64,000 bases of DNA from Medicago truncatula (GCF_003473485.1 NC_053045.1:40590494-40654493), one strand, 5' to 3'; shown: positions 1 to 12,480, counted from the stretch's first letter. Notes: a model not told the origin generated them from the sequence alone. Made by a program: numbers and translations.

Positions 1-335
1 CAGATAAACCGTAAAGTTAAACCCTATAAATAGAATAACTCCAAATTCACATAGAAACAATAAAGCTAGTAATAATTCCAGTTACCAGTATTGAATCCCG
101 GTATTGAAAAACAGGCAACAACGCACATTGTATTAAAAAAGTAAGAAGAAAAATTAGGGAAAGGATTTTCGGTTACAGAAGATACAAAAATAAATAAAAG
201 TTGGTGCGTTCATCAATAGAAGAGGAAAAAACAAAGAGAGTAAAAAAAAAATAAAGAGGATTGCGTAATTGAAGAATGGTTCACGAGGAAAAGTGAATAA
301 ACACACGGAAAAAAAGGGGAGAAAGTGATTAATAC
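1..335 (-). other. Intron 1 of the ZPR1-like gene (partial)
   Basis: On the minus strand a splice donor (GTATTA) follows the ZPR1 exon at 335, so this stretch reads as the start of intron 1. The acceptor and all later exons lie beyond the left edge. No other coding signal is seen in it. Confidence 0.6.
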
Positions 336-461
336 GTTTTGGTGACAGCGCATGCAGAGAGATTCGAGAGTGTAAAGAGGTGCATCACCAGAAGCGTCAG
401 CAGAAAGAGTTTCGACAACCGATCCAACGTCAACGATTTGCTCTCTTTTTGCTTCTTCCAT
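336..461 (-). CDS. ZPR1: ZPR1-type zinc-finger protein, first coding exon (partial gene)
   Basis: This is the first coding exon of a ZPR1 zinc-finger protein, a family with two C4 zinc fingers that binds translation factor eEF1A and shuttles between cytoplasm and nucleus. The exon encodes 42 residues starting at the ATG at 461. They include IVDVGSVVE, then a stretch of small acidic residues, then LYTLESLCMRCHQN. The CMRC pair is the first half of zinc finger 1, and LESLCMRC is a family hallmark. The exon ends in phase 0 at 336 and GTATTA follows as donor, so the open reading beyond residue 42 is intron. The rest of the gene is outside the window. I recognise the family from the N-terminus only, without an alignment. 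Confidence 0.8.
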
Positions 462-581
462 TGTTTGGAGTTTTGATTTTGCACGATAGATAGAATAGAA
501 TAGTGAGTGAATACTCTATTGTATTTTGTGTCTTTTGTATTCAAAGTGTAACTGATGAGAGTGATGAGTTCCAGAAAATAC

Positions 582-588
<7 letters not shown>

Positions 589-614
<26 letters not shown>
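589..614. repeat. (GA)n microsatellite upstream of the ZPR1-like gene
   Basis: An uninterrupted AG dinucleotide run lies about 130 bp upstream of the ZPR1 start codon, in the probable 5' UTR or core promoter. On the gene's strand it reads as CT repeats, a common element of plant 5' leaders. Confidence 0.85.
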
Positions 615-766
615 TAATGTGTTGTGTTGTGTTCTGTTGAGAGGTCACGGCGAAGGAACTATAAAGGACCAGCGTATTATATCTTCTTAATCGAACCGGG
701 TCGGGTCGACCATTTATTTGTCACGTCGTACTGTGGTCAAAATAACAAAAATTGTCATGTGATATA

Positions 767-864
767 CTCCCTCCTGTCACTCTTACAAGTAAAGTTCATA
801 TTTTAAATTCATTTATTAAATAAATTTAAAAAATTAATTTTTGTTTATAACTGTACGGAGGGAG
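767..864. mobile_element. Stowaway-like MITE (Tc1/mariner type)
   Basis: This 98-bp element has terminal inverted repeats CTCCCTCC / GGAGGGAG and is flanked on both sides by the dinucleotide TA (765-766 and 865-866). That is the Stowaway signature. It has no coding capacity. Confidence 0.8.
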
Positions 865-1317
865 TATGTTCGGCCGGATATCTCACTTACTTCTTCTTTC
901 ATTTTTTTTGAACAAAAGGATTTAATCACAAGTTACTTAATCAAATAGGTTTTTGAAAAAAATATATATGTCTCATTGGTACTTTTTTCTAATTAGGTCA
1001 TTTCATTGAATATTGACTTCAAAATTTTTTATTTTTTTTTAATAAGTTAAATTAATCCACCTAAATTAACACTGGAGGAATCGAATCTGAGATATCGAGG
1101 AGGGAAACTCCAAAATTAATTATTTAGAGTTACTCGTATTTTACATTGAATTTTATTGATGGTTATGATTATTTACTAACAATCCATTTTATTGTATTAT
1201 TGTGCTCCTTCTTTCTAAACTCGCAAACCGTATCAATGTGTTCTCAGTTTTTCTCTTGTGTCAATGCCCTTATCAATCAATGTTATGATTAGTTGGAATA
1301 TAATCTCTTTTTTAAAT
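865..1317. other. Intergenic, nothing recognised
   Basis: AT-rich sequence with no open frame, RNA gene or terminal repeat that I can support. Confidence 0.5.
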
Positions 1318-3000
1318 TTGATATTAGGTTGATGTTGATTGATATGTCAACGTGGGAGAAAGTAGGATGTTTTTATTTTTTTCAATAGTTGTTGCCTTGT
1401 ATATTGATTTTTGAATTGAATTCCAAATATATTGAATTATTGTGGTTATGGTTGTTGCAATTGGAATTGGAATTGTTAAAATTGCAAATATATTGAATCA
1501 GTACTGATGATAGACTTAGCTTCATGTACCACGTGTGAAGTGTAATTGTTGATTGGTGAGTTTGGACCAATGTAAAAATAATAAGAGAACTTAGGTGAAA
1601 CTATATTAATGAATCTTTATTGATGGAAATAAGTAAATACGTTAAATTTCCTTCAAAAAAAAAGTAAATACGTTAAATTGGACGGTATGTTGTAGAATCG
1701 GTTGTTGGTGTAAGCTACAAATTTCAATCTTTACATTGGTCAATCTTTAATATAAATAGGATAATAATAAAGCGTGGAGACTATTATGTATGTAGACTGA
1801 TGACCGCATCTCATGGGTCATGAATACGAGATATTAAGTCCATGCATAGGTATAAATATTATGAGTAATATTTATATTGGATTGACCCAACGTGAGAGTA
1901 CTACATATTATGTTATGAAAATGTCATAAGATATTCTCACAATGATAATGGTGTATACCACTCTCCGACGTGAAACCATATGATCCCTATACGTAGACTC
2001 AAGTGCTTTATTGTCATTCAAACGTTGTTTGTAACATGATAACCATAACGTTGGTTAATGGGCACTTAACGAATCACTTCGAAGGACATGAGTGACCTAG
2101 ATGGGATTTGTCCCTCCTTCATAACATGAGATATATCTTTAGGCCTCTTGATGAATTATGACTGTAAAATTGCATGGCCATGCCAAATTAAGTCAATATG
2201 AGATATTGGGCTCATTCGTTATTCAGTATATTTCGGGATCAAGAAATAAAAATATTGATCTATACAGGGGTGACAAAATCTATGTCTTGTGATCAATATA
2301 GATATGAGGACAAATGAGTAATTGTACACATGAACAATATCATAGAAAAAGTTTCGTCAAATCATTTAACATTCTTGTCACTTAGGTAGTAGTGATGTGT
2401 TGCTAGATATCGCCCATTGTTTATAATATTAAATATAAGATTTAATATTATTGCCAACATGACAAGATCCTACAGGGTCACAAACAAAAGAACGGTCAAA
2501 AGGAGAAATATAAGTAAGACTAATAATATGGGTGCGCTTAGCAAATAATGCTAATTAGTTAGCAGAAGGTTGAATGCGCTAATGGGCTTACGGAAGTCCA
2601 ATAGTGACTTCTGACTTGCAGAGCATATTAGGAGTTCTATAAATATAACCCTTGTGCTGAAGTCAAAGGTTGCATGTTTTCAGAAACCCTATTTTCCCAA
2701 ACCTCTGATCGCTTGGCTAGCATCGAAAACCAGAGGAGCACCGTTCGCATGGACGAGTAAAGGCTCTACTTTTTGCTTTGTTGTGATCGAGATTCATGTC
2801 TGAACTTCGAGAGGTAACATTCTAATCATTGATCATGTCAAATTCATAATAATCCAAGAAAGAAAATCGAAAATTTTATTCCGCTGCCTATTTTTGGTAA
2901 TCGATTTCCCTTCGTCGAGAATTCTAGAACTATACACATAATTTTTGTGTGTAAAAGTATTGTTTCGTACACGAGACAAACAATGTTGCACATGATGTCA
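1318..3000. repeat. Diverged repeat, copy A (interrupted)
   Basis: The segments 1318-1690 and 2927-3000 together match the block at about 3726-4275 in the same orientation. Shared landmarks are GGTTGATGTTGAT, TGTGGTTATGGTTGTTG, GACTTAGCTTCATGTAC, GTGAAAC...ATGAATCTTTATT, and after the interruption TAGAACTAT...CGAGAC. Copy A is split by 1691-2926, which copy B lacks. The family is not recognised. Confidence 0.65.
1691..2926 (+). mobile_element. LTR-like insert, possible solo LTR
   Basis: This 1.24-kb insert interrupts repeat copy A. Its ends look like short inverted repeats (TGTAGAAT at the left, ATTCTA at the right). It contains a TATA-like box (CTATAAATATAACCC near 2638) followed by a leader-like stretch, as in the U3-R-U5 of a plant LTR. 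About 1740-2140 matches the reverse complement of about 12070-12480, so the family is repeated in the window. No clean target duplication is visible and no retroelement protein is encoded here, so solo LTR is inference. Confidence 0.5.
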
Positions 3001-3725
3001 TGACTCCGAGTCCTAACAGTATTTTAGTGTGTTTTTGTAGTTATTTGAGTCATTTTTGTGTAGTTGTGCAAGTGAAGGAGGACAACAATGTATTTTGATA
3101 CAATACATATAAATATCAAAGTGGACAAGGAAGAAAAATAATAAACATTTCCCATCTTCCTTCTCTTTATTTTGTTCGACCGAAGAGCCGCCCTCACCAC
3201 TCTTCGTAATTTCTTCATTTTTGAATTGATTCAAACTTGCACATGATATTTTATATTCAATATCTCTTGTTGGAAGTATTAAGAAGTTAAGGTAACCAAT
3301 TATTTCACTCTCTATACTTGAACCCAAACTATTTTCCCCAAAATACAATTTAATCCAATTATGTTGTTTTAAGGGATTGCATGCGGGTTTTTCTTGCTCG
3401 AGAGTTAATAATTCAATGTGATGGCTAGAATTTCATTAGCCGCAAGGAAATTTTTATTAGGAGAAAGGAAAATGAAGCTTTTAAAAAAAGTAGAGAATTA
3501 GAGCTCTTTCCATCAATTTCAAGTTTGCTCGCAAATTGATAAGGTGAGTTCCCTCCACTAGGTTTAAATTTAATTAGAAAAACTTAACTTAGCGTTGATG
3601 ATAATTACTTTGAGACACACATGAGGAAATTAGGTTCTTTTAGGAATTATCATGATATGGCTAGTTTAACTCCCGAAACTAGAGAAATAGTAATTTTTAT
3701 TATTAGAATATATTTTATTTCATAA
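3001..3725. other. Intergenic, nothing recognised
   Basis: The open frames here (for example 3013-3348 minus) have plain AT-rich composition and no recognisable domain. I see nothing else between the two repeat copies. Confidence 0.4.
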
Positions 3726-4275
3726 ATTAGTTATTGGGTTGATGTTGATGAGTTGATTGATATGCCTGAGTGGAATTTTTTTAGGAATTTCCATGTGAAA
3801 TTCTTAGAGGGGCATTAATTTTAATATTAATATGTGAATTTAGTGATTAATGTTGAACTTTGACATTACAACGAAATTGATAAGAAAACCCAATTATAGG
3901 TTCTAAATTGAAATTGTATTGTTGATGCCTTATGGATTAAATTTGGAATTTAAATGCAAGTATGTTGAACTACTGTGGTTATGGTTGTTGAAATTGGAAA
4001 TAAGGACTTAGTGTCAACAATGATGGACTTAGCTTCATGTACTGCATGCGAAATGTAATTGTTGATTGGCGGGCGAGATTGATCAAATGTAAAAATAAAA
4101 TGAGAATCTAGGTGAAACCATATTGATGAATCTTTATTCATGAAAATGAGCAAGTACACTAAAATGGACTATATGTTGTTCCATTGAAAATTTTAGAACT
4201 ATGTTATATGTGAAAATTATGCATATAATATATAAGCATTGCTTCATACGCGAGACGAGCGATGTTACATACAAT
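3726..4275. repeat. Diverged repeat, copy B (uninterrupted)
   Basis: This is the second copy of the block at 1318-3000, in direct orientation and without the 1.24-kb insert. The junction reads ATATGTTG...TTTTAGAAC, where copy A has the insert. A few short indels separate the copies. Confidence 0.65.
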
Positions 4276-6451
4276 GCGTGTATATATGCAAATCGTGAGG
4301 GCATAAAATCCTCGTTGTTTATTTCAGCGTCTTTTTCCTTATTCATTAACATTATTAAAGTTCTAGATCAATGCATTAGTCTAATTACCTTGGGACACCT
4401 TAGTACAACAAAAACCTTCGCATATTAGTAGTGTTGTTAATACCAAGTTAGTAACATTAGAATTATTAAATAATTACTTTAACACTCTAAGTATAATACG
4501 ATTACTATTTATTATGATTGTTTTTTAAGTCAATTTAATAGACTTTAAAATGTTGGTAGAGTTAACTGGATGCATGTAAAGATTATTTGAGTTTATTTGA
4601 TAAAGAAGTGAGCTAACTTAAGGAATCTTGATGGCTAATGCCAAATATACTTGTTGCTCCCATGTTATGATATATTATGTCAACGTTGGCCGATGATGTA
4701 TATATCCAAGTTTTATAAATGTGATTATATTATCAGTTGTTCATTGATATAGACGTTACATTGATTGATTGTTATAATGTCCAATTTTATAAGTGTGTTA
4801 AATCATCATTTGGATGATGATAATTATTAATAAATTTTGAGGTTAAAGTTATTAAAGTATAACTATTTACATCACACATTTTATCGGCATGTGAATATTA
4901 TATTAGGTGTCTTCAATTAAAATTACCAAGATGATTAATGTGCGAAATTACCTTTTATTCAAGACATTTTGTCATTCAATTATAATTGCTGAATTATGTT
5001 GGTAGTTAAGTGACAAGTTTAAGCAATTCTATTATATACAAGCGGTTGACATGAGCTTAGTGTTCGTCTACCTGCTATTTTTATTATGCTAACGTGTGTA
5101 AATTTTAAATATTTTTTTATGAAATTTAGATTTTGATTAAAATTATATTTATATATGATTGTGACTTGTTGTAACAAATCATGCTTATATTTTTCAGTCA
5201 CACAACAACATTGCAAATATAATATAAACTTGTATCCTTTTCAATGAAATCAACAATATAACATTATTATAGAAAAATTTATTTAAAGATGTAATTTGAA
5301 TAATGAAAAATTCAACCTGAAATCTCTTATCTCCTTTATATATTTTTAAGATAATATTGTTCCCACTGGAGTATTTTTTTTTTTTGTTGACAAATGTTCC
5401 TACTGAGTATTGTAATGAGATCTATCTATTTTTACAATTAATAGTTTAAATATTATTATAAAAAGTATAGAGTAGTAAATAAAATACTTTAGATAAAGAG
5501 TAAAATTGAAACGGGAAAAAGGCAGCTAAAACTCATGTATTTTTTTTATATATACTATAGAAATATATTATAGACGTTGAGTAGGTTAAATAAAAAGTGA
5601 ATATAATATACATAAGCGAACATAATTATCCTTCAAAGAAAATTAAATTTATTAATGAAATTTAAAATAATTTTCAAATTTTAATTGAGCCATCACTTCT
5701 AGTCTATTCAAGATGCATTTTATAAAAGTGATAAAATTGCTCCTTTTGAATTCAAAATTAAGCCTTAAAGACCAATAACATGTGACACATATGGTAGAAA
5801 ACCTATTTATTTAATTAAGTGGTAGGTGATTTAATTCATAATTAGTGTGTATACAAGAGGTTGTTTGTTACAGTTTTTTTTTTCTTCGGAAAAAAACTAC
5901 TTTTAACAAAATAATCACTTTTAAACGTATTATATCGGTTTGTTACGTTTTTTTTTTCAAAATGCTTCAAAGTATAAGATCTTAAGATTGGCTTCTCAAA
6001 AAAATAAATATTTTTAGAGGACGGAGAAAATAAGTGTTAAAAGATGAAGGTAATTTTGTAATAAAAAAATTATTTTATATATTTGTATCCAAACAAACTA
6101 AATTCAACGATAAAAATCCAAACAAACAACTTTTTTTTTTTATTTTAAAAAAAGTGATTTTATATTGATAAACAAACACAAAATAGATTGTAGTTTTTTA
6201 TTTTTATTTTTATAAAATCTCTAAATTATTAAATGTCAAAATTTATTCTTTAATCCGTAATAAATGGGTTCTAATAGCATATATTCACTAATTTTAATTT
6301 ATTTCAAAGTCCAAAATAAAAAATTTAAAAACTTCAACGCAAAATTGTTTACAGTATTTGTTTCACGACTCGTCATATATTTAATGTAGTTTTTGCTTTT
6401 TTTTTTCCTTCTCAAATCAACTTATTTTTCCCATATCTTCGTTCCCTTTTG
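4276..6451. other. Long AT-rich intergenic stretch
   Basis: No gene is supported. A weakly inverted pair of ends containing TTGTTTGTTA (about 5860) and AACAAACAC (about 6170) suggests a decayed MITE, but I cannot define its borders or a target duplication. Confidence 0.4.
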
Positions 6452-6460
6452 TTTTTTTAA

Positions 6461-7311
6461 GGGATAATTACACCCACCTCTCCTGAAGTCTATGTAAATG
6501 ACACTGACACCTCCTCTAATTTTAAAAATTACACTAACATCCCTTAAGTTCTCATAAAATAGGCGAATACATCCCTTTCTATTTAACGGTGTTAATTTTC
6601 CTTTAATTTGTTTTTTTCCCTTTCACCCTCAGTTTCATGGACCCATCGTCAAACTTAAAACATAATTGATTATTTGTAGAAAGCTTGAGTGCAGTTTTAA
6701 GGACGCTGAAATTGGAGTTGTACCTTTCTCTCAAAACTTGGAGTAGTAGTACCTCCCAAAGAACAATGATCCCAATTTCATATACTAACAAAGCATAACA
6801 ATTAACATTTTTTTTTTCATTTACAAAATATTATTTTCTAAAATATATGTAGAAATATATATTAAATGAATTGAGATATGATTATGGACATGTATATACT
6901 GATTCAATCTTTATTTTGGACATGTCTCCTAAAATGACTTCTATAAGACAAACGAGAGGCTTGAAGTGGAGTAACAAGGCAATATTGATGCTCATGCCAA
7001 ACTAGAGAGTGGTGCTCAGAAGGATCAATTCAAGAACCAACCCCTAAAAACAATGATCCCGATTTCAACGTCCTTAAAACTGCACCTAAACTTTCTACAC
7101 AAATGATCCCTTTATGTTTTCAGTTTGACGATGGGTCCATGAAACTGAGGGTGAAAGGAAAAAAACAAATTAATGAAAATTAACACCGTTAAATAGAAAG
7201 GGGTGTGTTAGTCTATTTTATGAGAATTTAAGGGAGGTTAATATAAGTTTTAAAATTAAAGGGGGTTAGTGTCATTTACATAGACTTCGGGGGAGGTGAG
7301 TGTAATTATCC
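6461..7311. mobile_element. Foldback MITE with 9-bp target duplication (Mutator type)
   Basis: The element is 851 bp. Arms of roughly 250-270 bp (about 6461-6730 and 7045-7311) are near-complete inverted repeats, starting GGGATAATTACAC and ending GTGTAATTATCC. The nine bases TTTTTTTAA lie immediately outside both ends (6452-6460 and 7312-7320). Long terminal inverted repeats with 9-bp duplications are typical of non-autonomous Mutator-like elements. The spacer encodes no transposase. The frame at 6603-6791 is an arm artefact. Confidence 0.8.
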
Positions 7312-7320
7312 TTTTTTTAA

Positions 7321-8706
7321 ATGTGGTTTTAGCTTATTAAAAGGGCATAAGAGCATGAAATATCAAATTTTTAAATGAGTGTTTACCTTAAGGGATTTGC
7401 CTTTGTCTTCCAATTGAGTGATGCCACGTGCAAAGAAAATATTAAGTCTCAATAGAGAGTGGTTAGAAAATTATATAATAAAGTTGATACTTTCAAAGTT
7501 CCACCATTAACATACTTTGTATAAATTTTATGGTATATTCTTGGTAAAAATTACGGCTATTTCTAACCTTTCATGGTGCATGAATCCATACCCTAATCTA
7601 AAACTTCTCAATTTGATTTAAGATTGTAATTACAATCAATCGTCAATATATTTTGAGTGCTATTTTCTATCTCTTTTGATGAAGTCTATATTAACGAATC
7701 TCAAATGAAAATAAAATATATTATATTTATTATTAAACAATAAAGATGAACATTTTTGTTTTTTGAATAAGTTGTCCTTATTACAACTTTTATTTATAGT
7801 TTGGTTTGAGACAAAATACTAGTAATACTAGTATTTGTGATGTCATTTATCCATTTTCCAAGAACTTTTTCAAAAATGGGTCAATAAATATTTTTGAATA
7901 ATACACTGAACAGTATCTATTGCATCATCTAATCCTTTATTTATTTTTTCTAAATTGAAGATTTCAACCCATCCCAGTAGAAAACTCACTTTTAAACGAA
8001 AGCAAATATAAAATCTATTATAAATTTAAGCACACATGAGTTGGTTTTTTTTAATTATAATAATTAAAAGAATTTAATACACGCACGCAATACATCGTTG
8101 TTTCTCGTTTTTTTGTTAAACATTATCACATATCAATATTTTTATTTTTGGTACAAAAGAGGGCAAAAGCCCATCACATATCACTATTTTAATCTCTCAT
8201 TATATACGAGTCAAATTCTTAAATAAAATACTCTTATTCAATTAAAAAAGAACATAAATTATTTCTAGAAAATTTATGATTTAATTTTTTTCCTTTTCTT
8301 ATTAACTTTTAATTTCAAAACTCATTAATTACCGATCAAAATTAGTCTTTGGTTGAGGAATTTAAAATTCAAATATATTAACCATTGAAGTAATTTAAAG
8401 TAACTCCTACAGTTTTATTTTTTTGGTATTGAGCATTGGAAAAGAGCCTTGAATTGAAGTTCTACACCTTTACAATAACTCCTGTTTTTTTCCTCTCTTA
8501 TTGGGTAATTTTTTGTTCAAAAAACTAAAATCATCATCATACTTTATATCATATGGTAGTTTTATATAGTGGTTCATGTATACCTCCCAAGCATAAATAC
8601 ATTGCATCAGAGAGCGTTGTATATATAAATATGGTATTTTACTAATATAAAACCATAACTCGCCACATCTCACTTTCTTCTAACGTCCCTTTAACCTGTC
8701 ATCATC
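7321..8706. other. AT-rich intergenic region, includes upstream of the RRM-like gene
   Basis: No gene or defined repeat is supported. The last few hundred bases would hold the promoter of the gene starting at 8707. The sequence TATATATAAATATGG near 8618-8632 is a TATA-box candidate about 80 bp before the start codon. Confidence 0.4.
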
Positions 8707-9600
8707 ATGGATAAGCCTTTGTTTGTCACACAGACTCCTATCACCACTGATGAGCTTAACCTTTTTTACCAAATTGATCGTGAGCTATTTTGTTTTTTGA
8801 TCTTCAAACTTCACCACGAGGTGACTCAATCTCTTCTAGTCATGGCTCTCTGGCTTTGGCTTGAAAAAGTTGGGTACCATAACCTTGTCTCAAAAGTAAC
8901 ACTTCTACAAGGCACTGTTATCAATGCTCTTGTGAATGAAGCTGTAACTTGCTTGCAAATTTTGGGAAAGGATGAACCTGCCATCCCAATTGGGGGTGGA
9001 TTGCCCTTGACCACAAGGCTCGTGAAAAAGGACATCTCTCTTCAGATGTTCATCTTGAAAAGGCACACGGCAATAACCGGCATAAAAAATGTTCTAAATA
9101 ACACATGCACTCGAATTTTTAATGATGTTTTGCAGATAGTTTTGAAAAGCAAAATTATGATTGCAACACGAGGTACCACATCACGAATTCACACACTCAA
9201 TATGCCTTTGGTTCTTCCCGGTTTCCCTCACCCTTTATTTGGCACCTTTGATTTATTACCAAGGATTGAGAACATCAGTTTGTCTAATGAAAAGATATGG
9301 GTTCAAAATATACTTTATGATGATGCTACAGATGATGATAGATCGGTGTTTCTCACGTTCTCTAGGGGCTTTCATGTGTCAGAGGTGGAGGTAATGTACT
9401 TGTTCACGACTAATTATGGAGATTGTGTGCAAAGTTTAACCATGGGACGAAATGTTGTCCAAGGTGATCAACCATTATTTGCAATTATGATTTTGAAAAT
9501 GGTGGAAATTGTGGATCAAATTTTAAATGGTAAACGTGTTGCCAAGCTTCAAATAAACGGAAAGCACATATGGGCTCGCAAGTATGAGCCTCGTGTCTGA
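8707..9600 (+). CDS. Plant-specific protein with C-terminal RRM-like domain
   Basis: This is a single-exon frame of 297 residues opening at ATG 8707. Residues about 211-294 resemble a plant RRM-like family. RSVFLTFSRGF fits a first beta strand, SEVEVMYLFTTNYGDCVQSL fits the first helix and second strand, QPLFAIMIL fits an RNP1-like strand, and INGKHIWARKYEP is the conserved tail. Residues about 30-200 form an uncharacterised helical region (ALWLWLEKVGYHNLV, ILGKDEPAIP). The RNP aromatics are not textbook, so RNA binding is inferred. No function can be assigned. The 3' end has been duplicated downstream (9601-10760), so the locus is recently unstable. There is no frameshift within the frame. 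Confidence 0.7.
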   Translation: MDKPLFVTQTPITTDELNLFYQIDRELFCFLIFKLHHEVTQSLLVMALWLWLEKVGYHNLVSKVTLLQGTVINALVNEAVTCLQILGKDEPAIPIGGGLPLTTRLVKKDISLQMFILKRHTAITGIKNVLNNTCTRIFNDVLQIVLKSKIMIATRGTTSRIHTLNMPLVLPGFPHPLFGTFDLLPRIENISLSNEKIWVQNILYDDATDDDRSVFLTFSRGFHVSEVEVMYLFTTNYGDCVQSLTMGRNVVQGDQPLFAIMILKMVEIVDQILNGKRVAKLQINGKHIWARKYEPRV

Positions 9601-10760
9601 ATTTTTTAATTTTCATTAAAATTAAGCCAAACAAATTAGCTATAAATTTTAGGACTTATAAAATTATAATTATCACTGCCACTAGTTTTGTCTTTCTTTC
9701 TTAGAGAAAACATTTGTGTCAGATTAATGTTTTGGTGTTGTACTCTTTTGTGTCATTGTCAACTCAGTATCTTATGATTATGATCCTCGAGTTACACATG
9801 AAACTATGTGCGAGTAAACCTTGAATGAAACTGAATAATTTGTGTACAATCTTGCATATTGAAAAAAAATTGAGAATATTTTTATTGTCTTCAAATATCA
9901 CTAATTGAAGAAAAAATTATTATAAAAAAATAAAAACTTTGTTTTCTTAGAAGAAAAAAAATAAAACTGTATGATTTTGAAAATGGTGGAAATTGTGGAT
10001 CGAATTTTAAATGGTAAACGTGTTGCCAAGCTTCAGATCAACAAAAAGCACATATGGGCTCGCAAGTATGAGCCATGATTATGATCCTCGAGTTACACAT
10101 GGAACTATGTGCAAGTAAACCTTGAATGAAACTGAATAATTTGTGTACAATCTTGCATATTGAAAAAAAATTGAGAATATTTTTATTGTCTTCAAATATC
10201 ACTAATTGAAGAAAAAATTATTATAAAAAAATAAAAACTTTGTTTTCTTAGAGAAAAAAAAATAAAACTGTATGATTTTGAAAATGGTGGAAATTGTGGA
10301 TCGAATTTTAAATGGTAAACGTGTTGCCAAGCTTCAGATCAACAAAAAGTACATATGGGCTCGCAAGTATGAGCCTCGTGTCTGAATTGCTTAATTTTCA
10401 TTAAAATTAAGCCAAATAAATTAGCTATAAATGCAAGGATCTATAAAATTATAATTATAACTGTCAATATAATAGCTTTGCCTTTCTTTCTTAGAGGAAA
10501 TATTTGTGTCAGACTAATGTTTTGGTGTTGTACTCTTTTTTATCATTGTCAACTTAGTATCTTATGATTATGATCCTCGAGTTACACATGGAACTATGTG
10601 CAAGTAAAGCTTGAATGAGACTCAATGATTTGTGTACAATCTTGCATATTGAAAAAAATTGAGAATATTTTTATTTCCTTCAAATATCACTAATTGAAGA
10701 AAAAATTATTATAAAAAAATAAAAACTTTGTTTTCTTAGAAAAAATAAAATTGTATAGCT
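9601..10760 (+). repeat. Tandem array made from the 3' end of the preceding gene
   Basis: The last ~115 bp of the RRM-like coding region recur at about 9972-10076 and 10272-10384, beginning TGATTTTGAAAATGG and ending in the KHIWARKYE codons. The 3' flanking segment TTATGATCCTCGAGTTACACA... recurs at about 9776, 10078 and 10566. The third copy also repeats the UTR segment 9601-9775. The first coding copy lacks the last codons (PRV), while the second ends in the same stop as the gene. Units are about 300 bp and about 490 bp. The extra coding pieces have no start and are pseudogenic. Confidence 0.85.
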
Positions 10761-12069
10761 CCTTAAGACATTTTTTGGGCTTAACTGTTTCACATAATAA
10801 AGGTTAAGAAAACCAACAACAAAAGCTAATTTAACTCCTTCCACCCAAATCTGGTATATGATAAACTACATGTTTTACTAGCGTTATGAGTAGGATGTAA
10901 GAAATATAAATATAAATATAAAAATTTATAATTCTTGATATTTGAAGACATCATTATGCTAAAACAATGTCATAATACTTTATTGAATTTTTTTGTTGAA
11001 AGAATCATAATACTTTATTGATTGATGGTGTGTTTATTTCACCAAAAATTGAGAATCCAAAAGGTGAAATCGTTTTATGAAGAGAGCTTTTGTTGTATTG
11101 TACCTAAGACATCAATTATTTCAAGTTCATTGAATAACTGATGTATTTAGTCTATTATATTGACCAAATACATCAATTATTCAATGAATCTAAAACATTA
11201 TTTTTTGCTTATAATAATGACTAGAAGGTGTACGCATTTACTATTAAAAACTTGTTTAACAAGTACAAGGTTTTGTAATATAATATAGGCACACAAAATC
11301 TCTTTTACAATTTGAAATATGCGTGTACACACACATAAGACAAAAGTAAAGTTATATTAAATAAAAACAAAGAGATACAAAGGTTGGGGGAATTAGACCT
11401 GACTTAGGTACAACCAAAACAAGAATACAAAGTGAAAAATAAAATAAAACCTAGTCGACTAGCCCTAAACTCTCATAACAAATAATCATTTATCACAAGT
11501 GTAAAACAGCAAACCAGCGTAAAACCAGGTTATAAAACTGGCAAATGGATCAATCACTAACATAAAATCAAGATCCACATACTAAAAACTCCATGCGCAA
11601 AGCAACAAGCATAAAAGGTCTTTCGAGCATACGAGCATAATAGTCTAAGAACAATCGCGGAGGCTGAAACATATAAAAGCTACTACCAAAGTTGAGGCAT
11701 ACCTAATGCCTTGAGACCTATTGATCTTAACAGCACCAGAGTATCAAAGTATCGAAGGGTACATGCAACTAAAAACAACTAGTTTTAATCAGACACATAA
11801 GAACTTAGATTGAGGGATGTGTTCAATACATTAGTAACCAACCATACCATTTTAGGTTAAGAGAAACCAGACCATTCCGGGTTTAGGAAACCGACCACAA
11901 CAAAATAAGCCATGTAAAAGATACCGCTCAATCTCTTATCAATAACATAAACACAAAAACAAAAACACAATACCAAACAATCAGAGACCCATTGAAACAA
12001 ACAACCCGTTGAATGGAATCCGTATAATAAAAGAGCATACACAATGGATAAAAACAATAACATTTCTCT
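10761..12069. other. Intergenic, probable retroelement debris
   Basis: No gene is supported. The stretch from about 11340 adjoins the reversed LTR fragment at 12070-12480 and may belong to the same element, but I recognise no gag or pol motif. The minus-strand frame 11857-12102 extends from the LTR fragment and has no recognisable domain. Confidence 0.35.
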
Positions 12070-12480
12070 CGTTATGTAAGAGGGGGAAATTTCATCTATC
12101 ACCTGTGTCCCTTAACATGATTCATCCGGTACCCATCAACCGACTTCATAATCATCCTGTTATGGATGACGTTTGTACGACAACAAAGTACCCGACTCAT
12201 ACATCCAGGATACAGAGTTGTTTCAGGTCGAAGGGTAAAATACACCACTTATCACTACGGGAATGTCATGTGACTTATACATAACCTTTTATGTAGCATT
12301 CTTATGGTAGGTCAATCCAATGTAAATATTATTCCTAATATTTATATCTATGTGAAGACTCGATATTCCTTTATCAATGATCCGTGAGATGTGATCATCA
12401 ACATATCCACATAATAGTCTTCATTCTTTAATGTTATCCATCTTCACACTAATGTCTCGTAATTAATTCATACTTAAAAT
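12070..12480 (-). mobile_element. LTR fragment related to the insert at 1691-2926
   Basis: The reverse complement matches about 1740-2140. Shared landmarks include AGACTATTATGT, ATCTCA(T/C)GG(G/A)TCAT, ATATAAATATTA, ATTGGATTGACC, TTGATGGG/TTAATGGG and TCATGTTAAGGG/CACTTAACG. The two copies are clearly diverged and in opposite orientation. I see no matching second LTR nearby. Confidence 0.6.
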
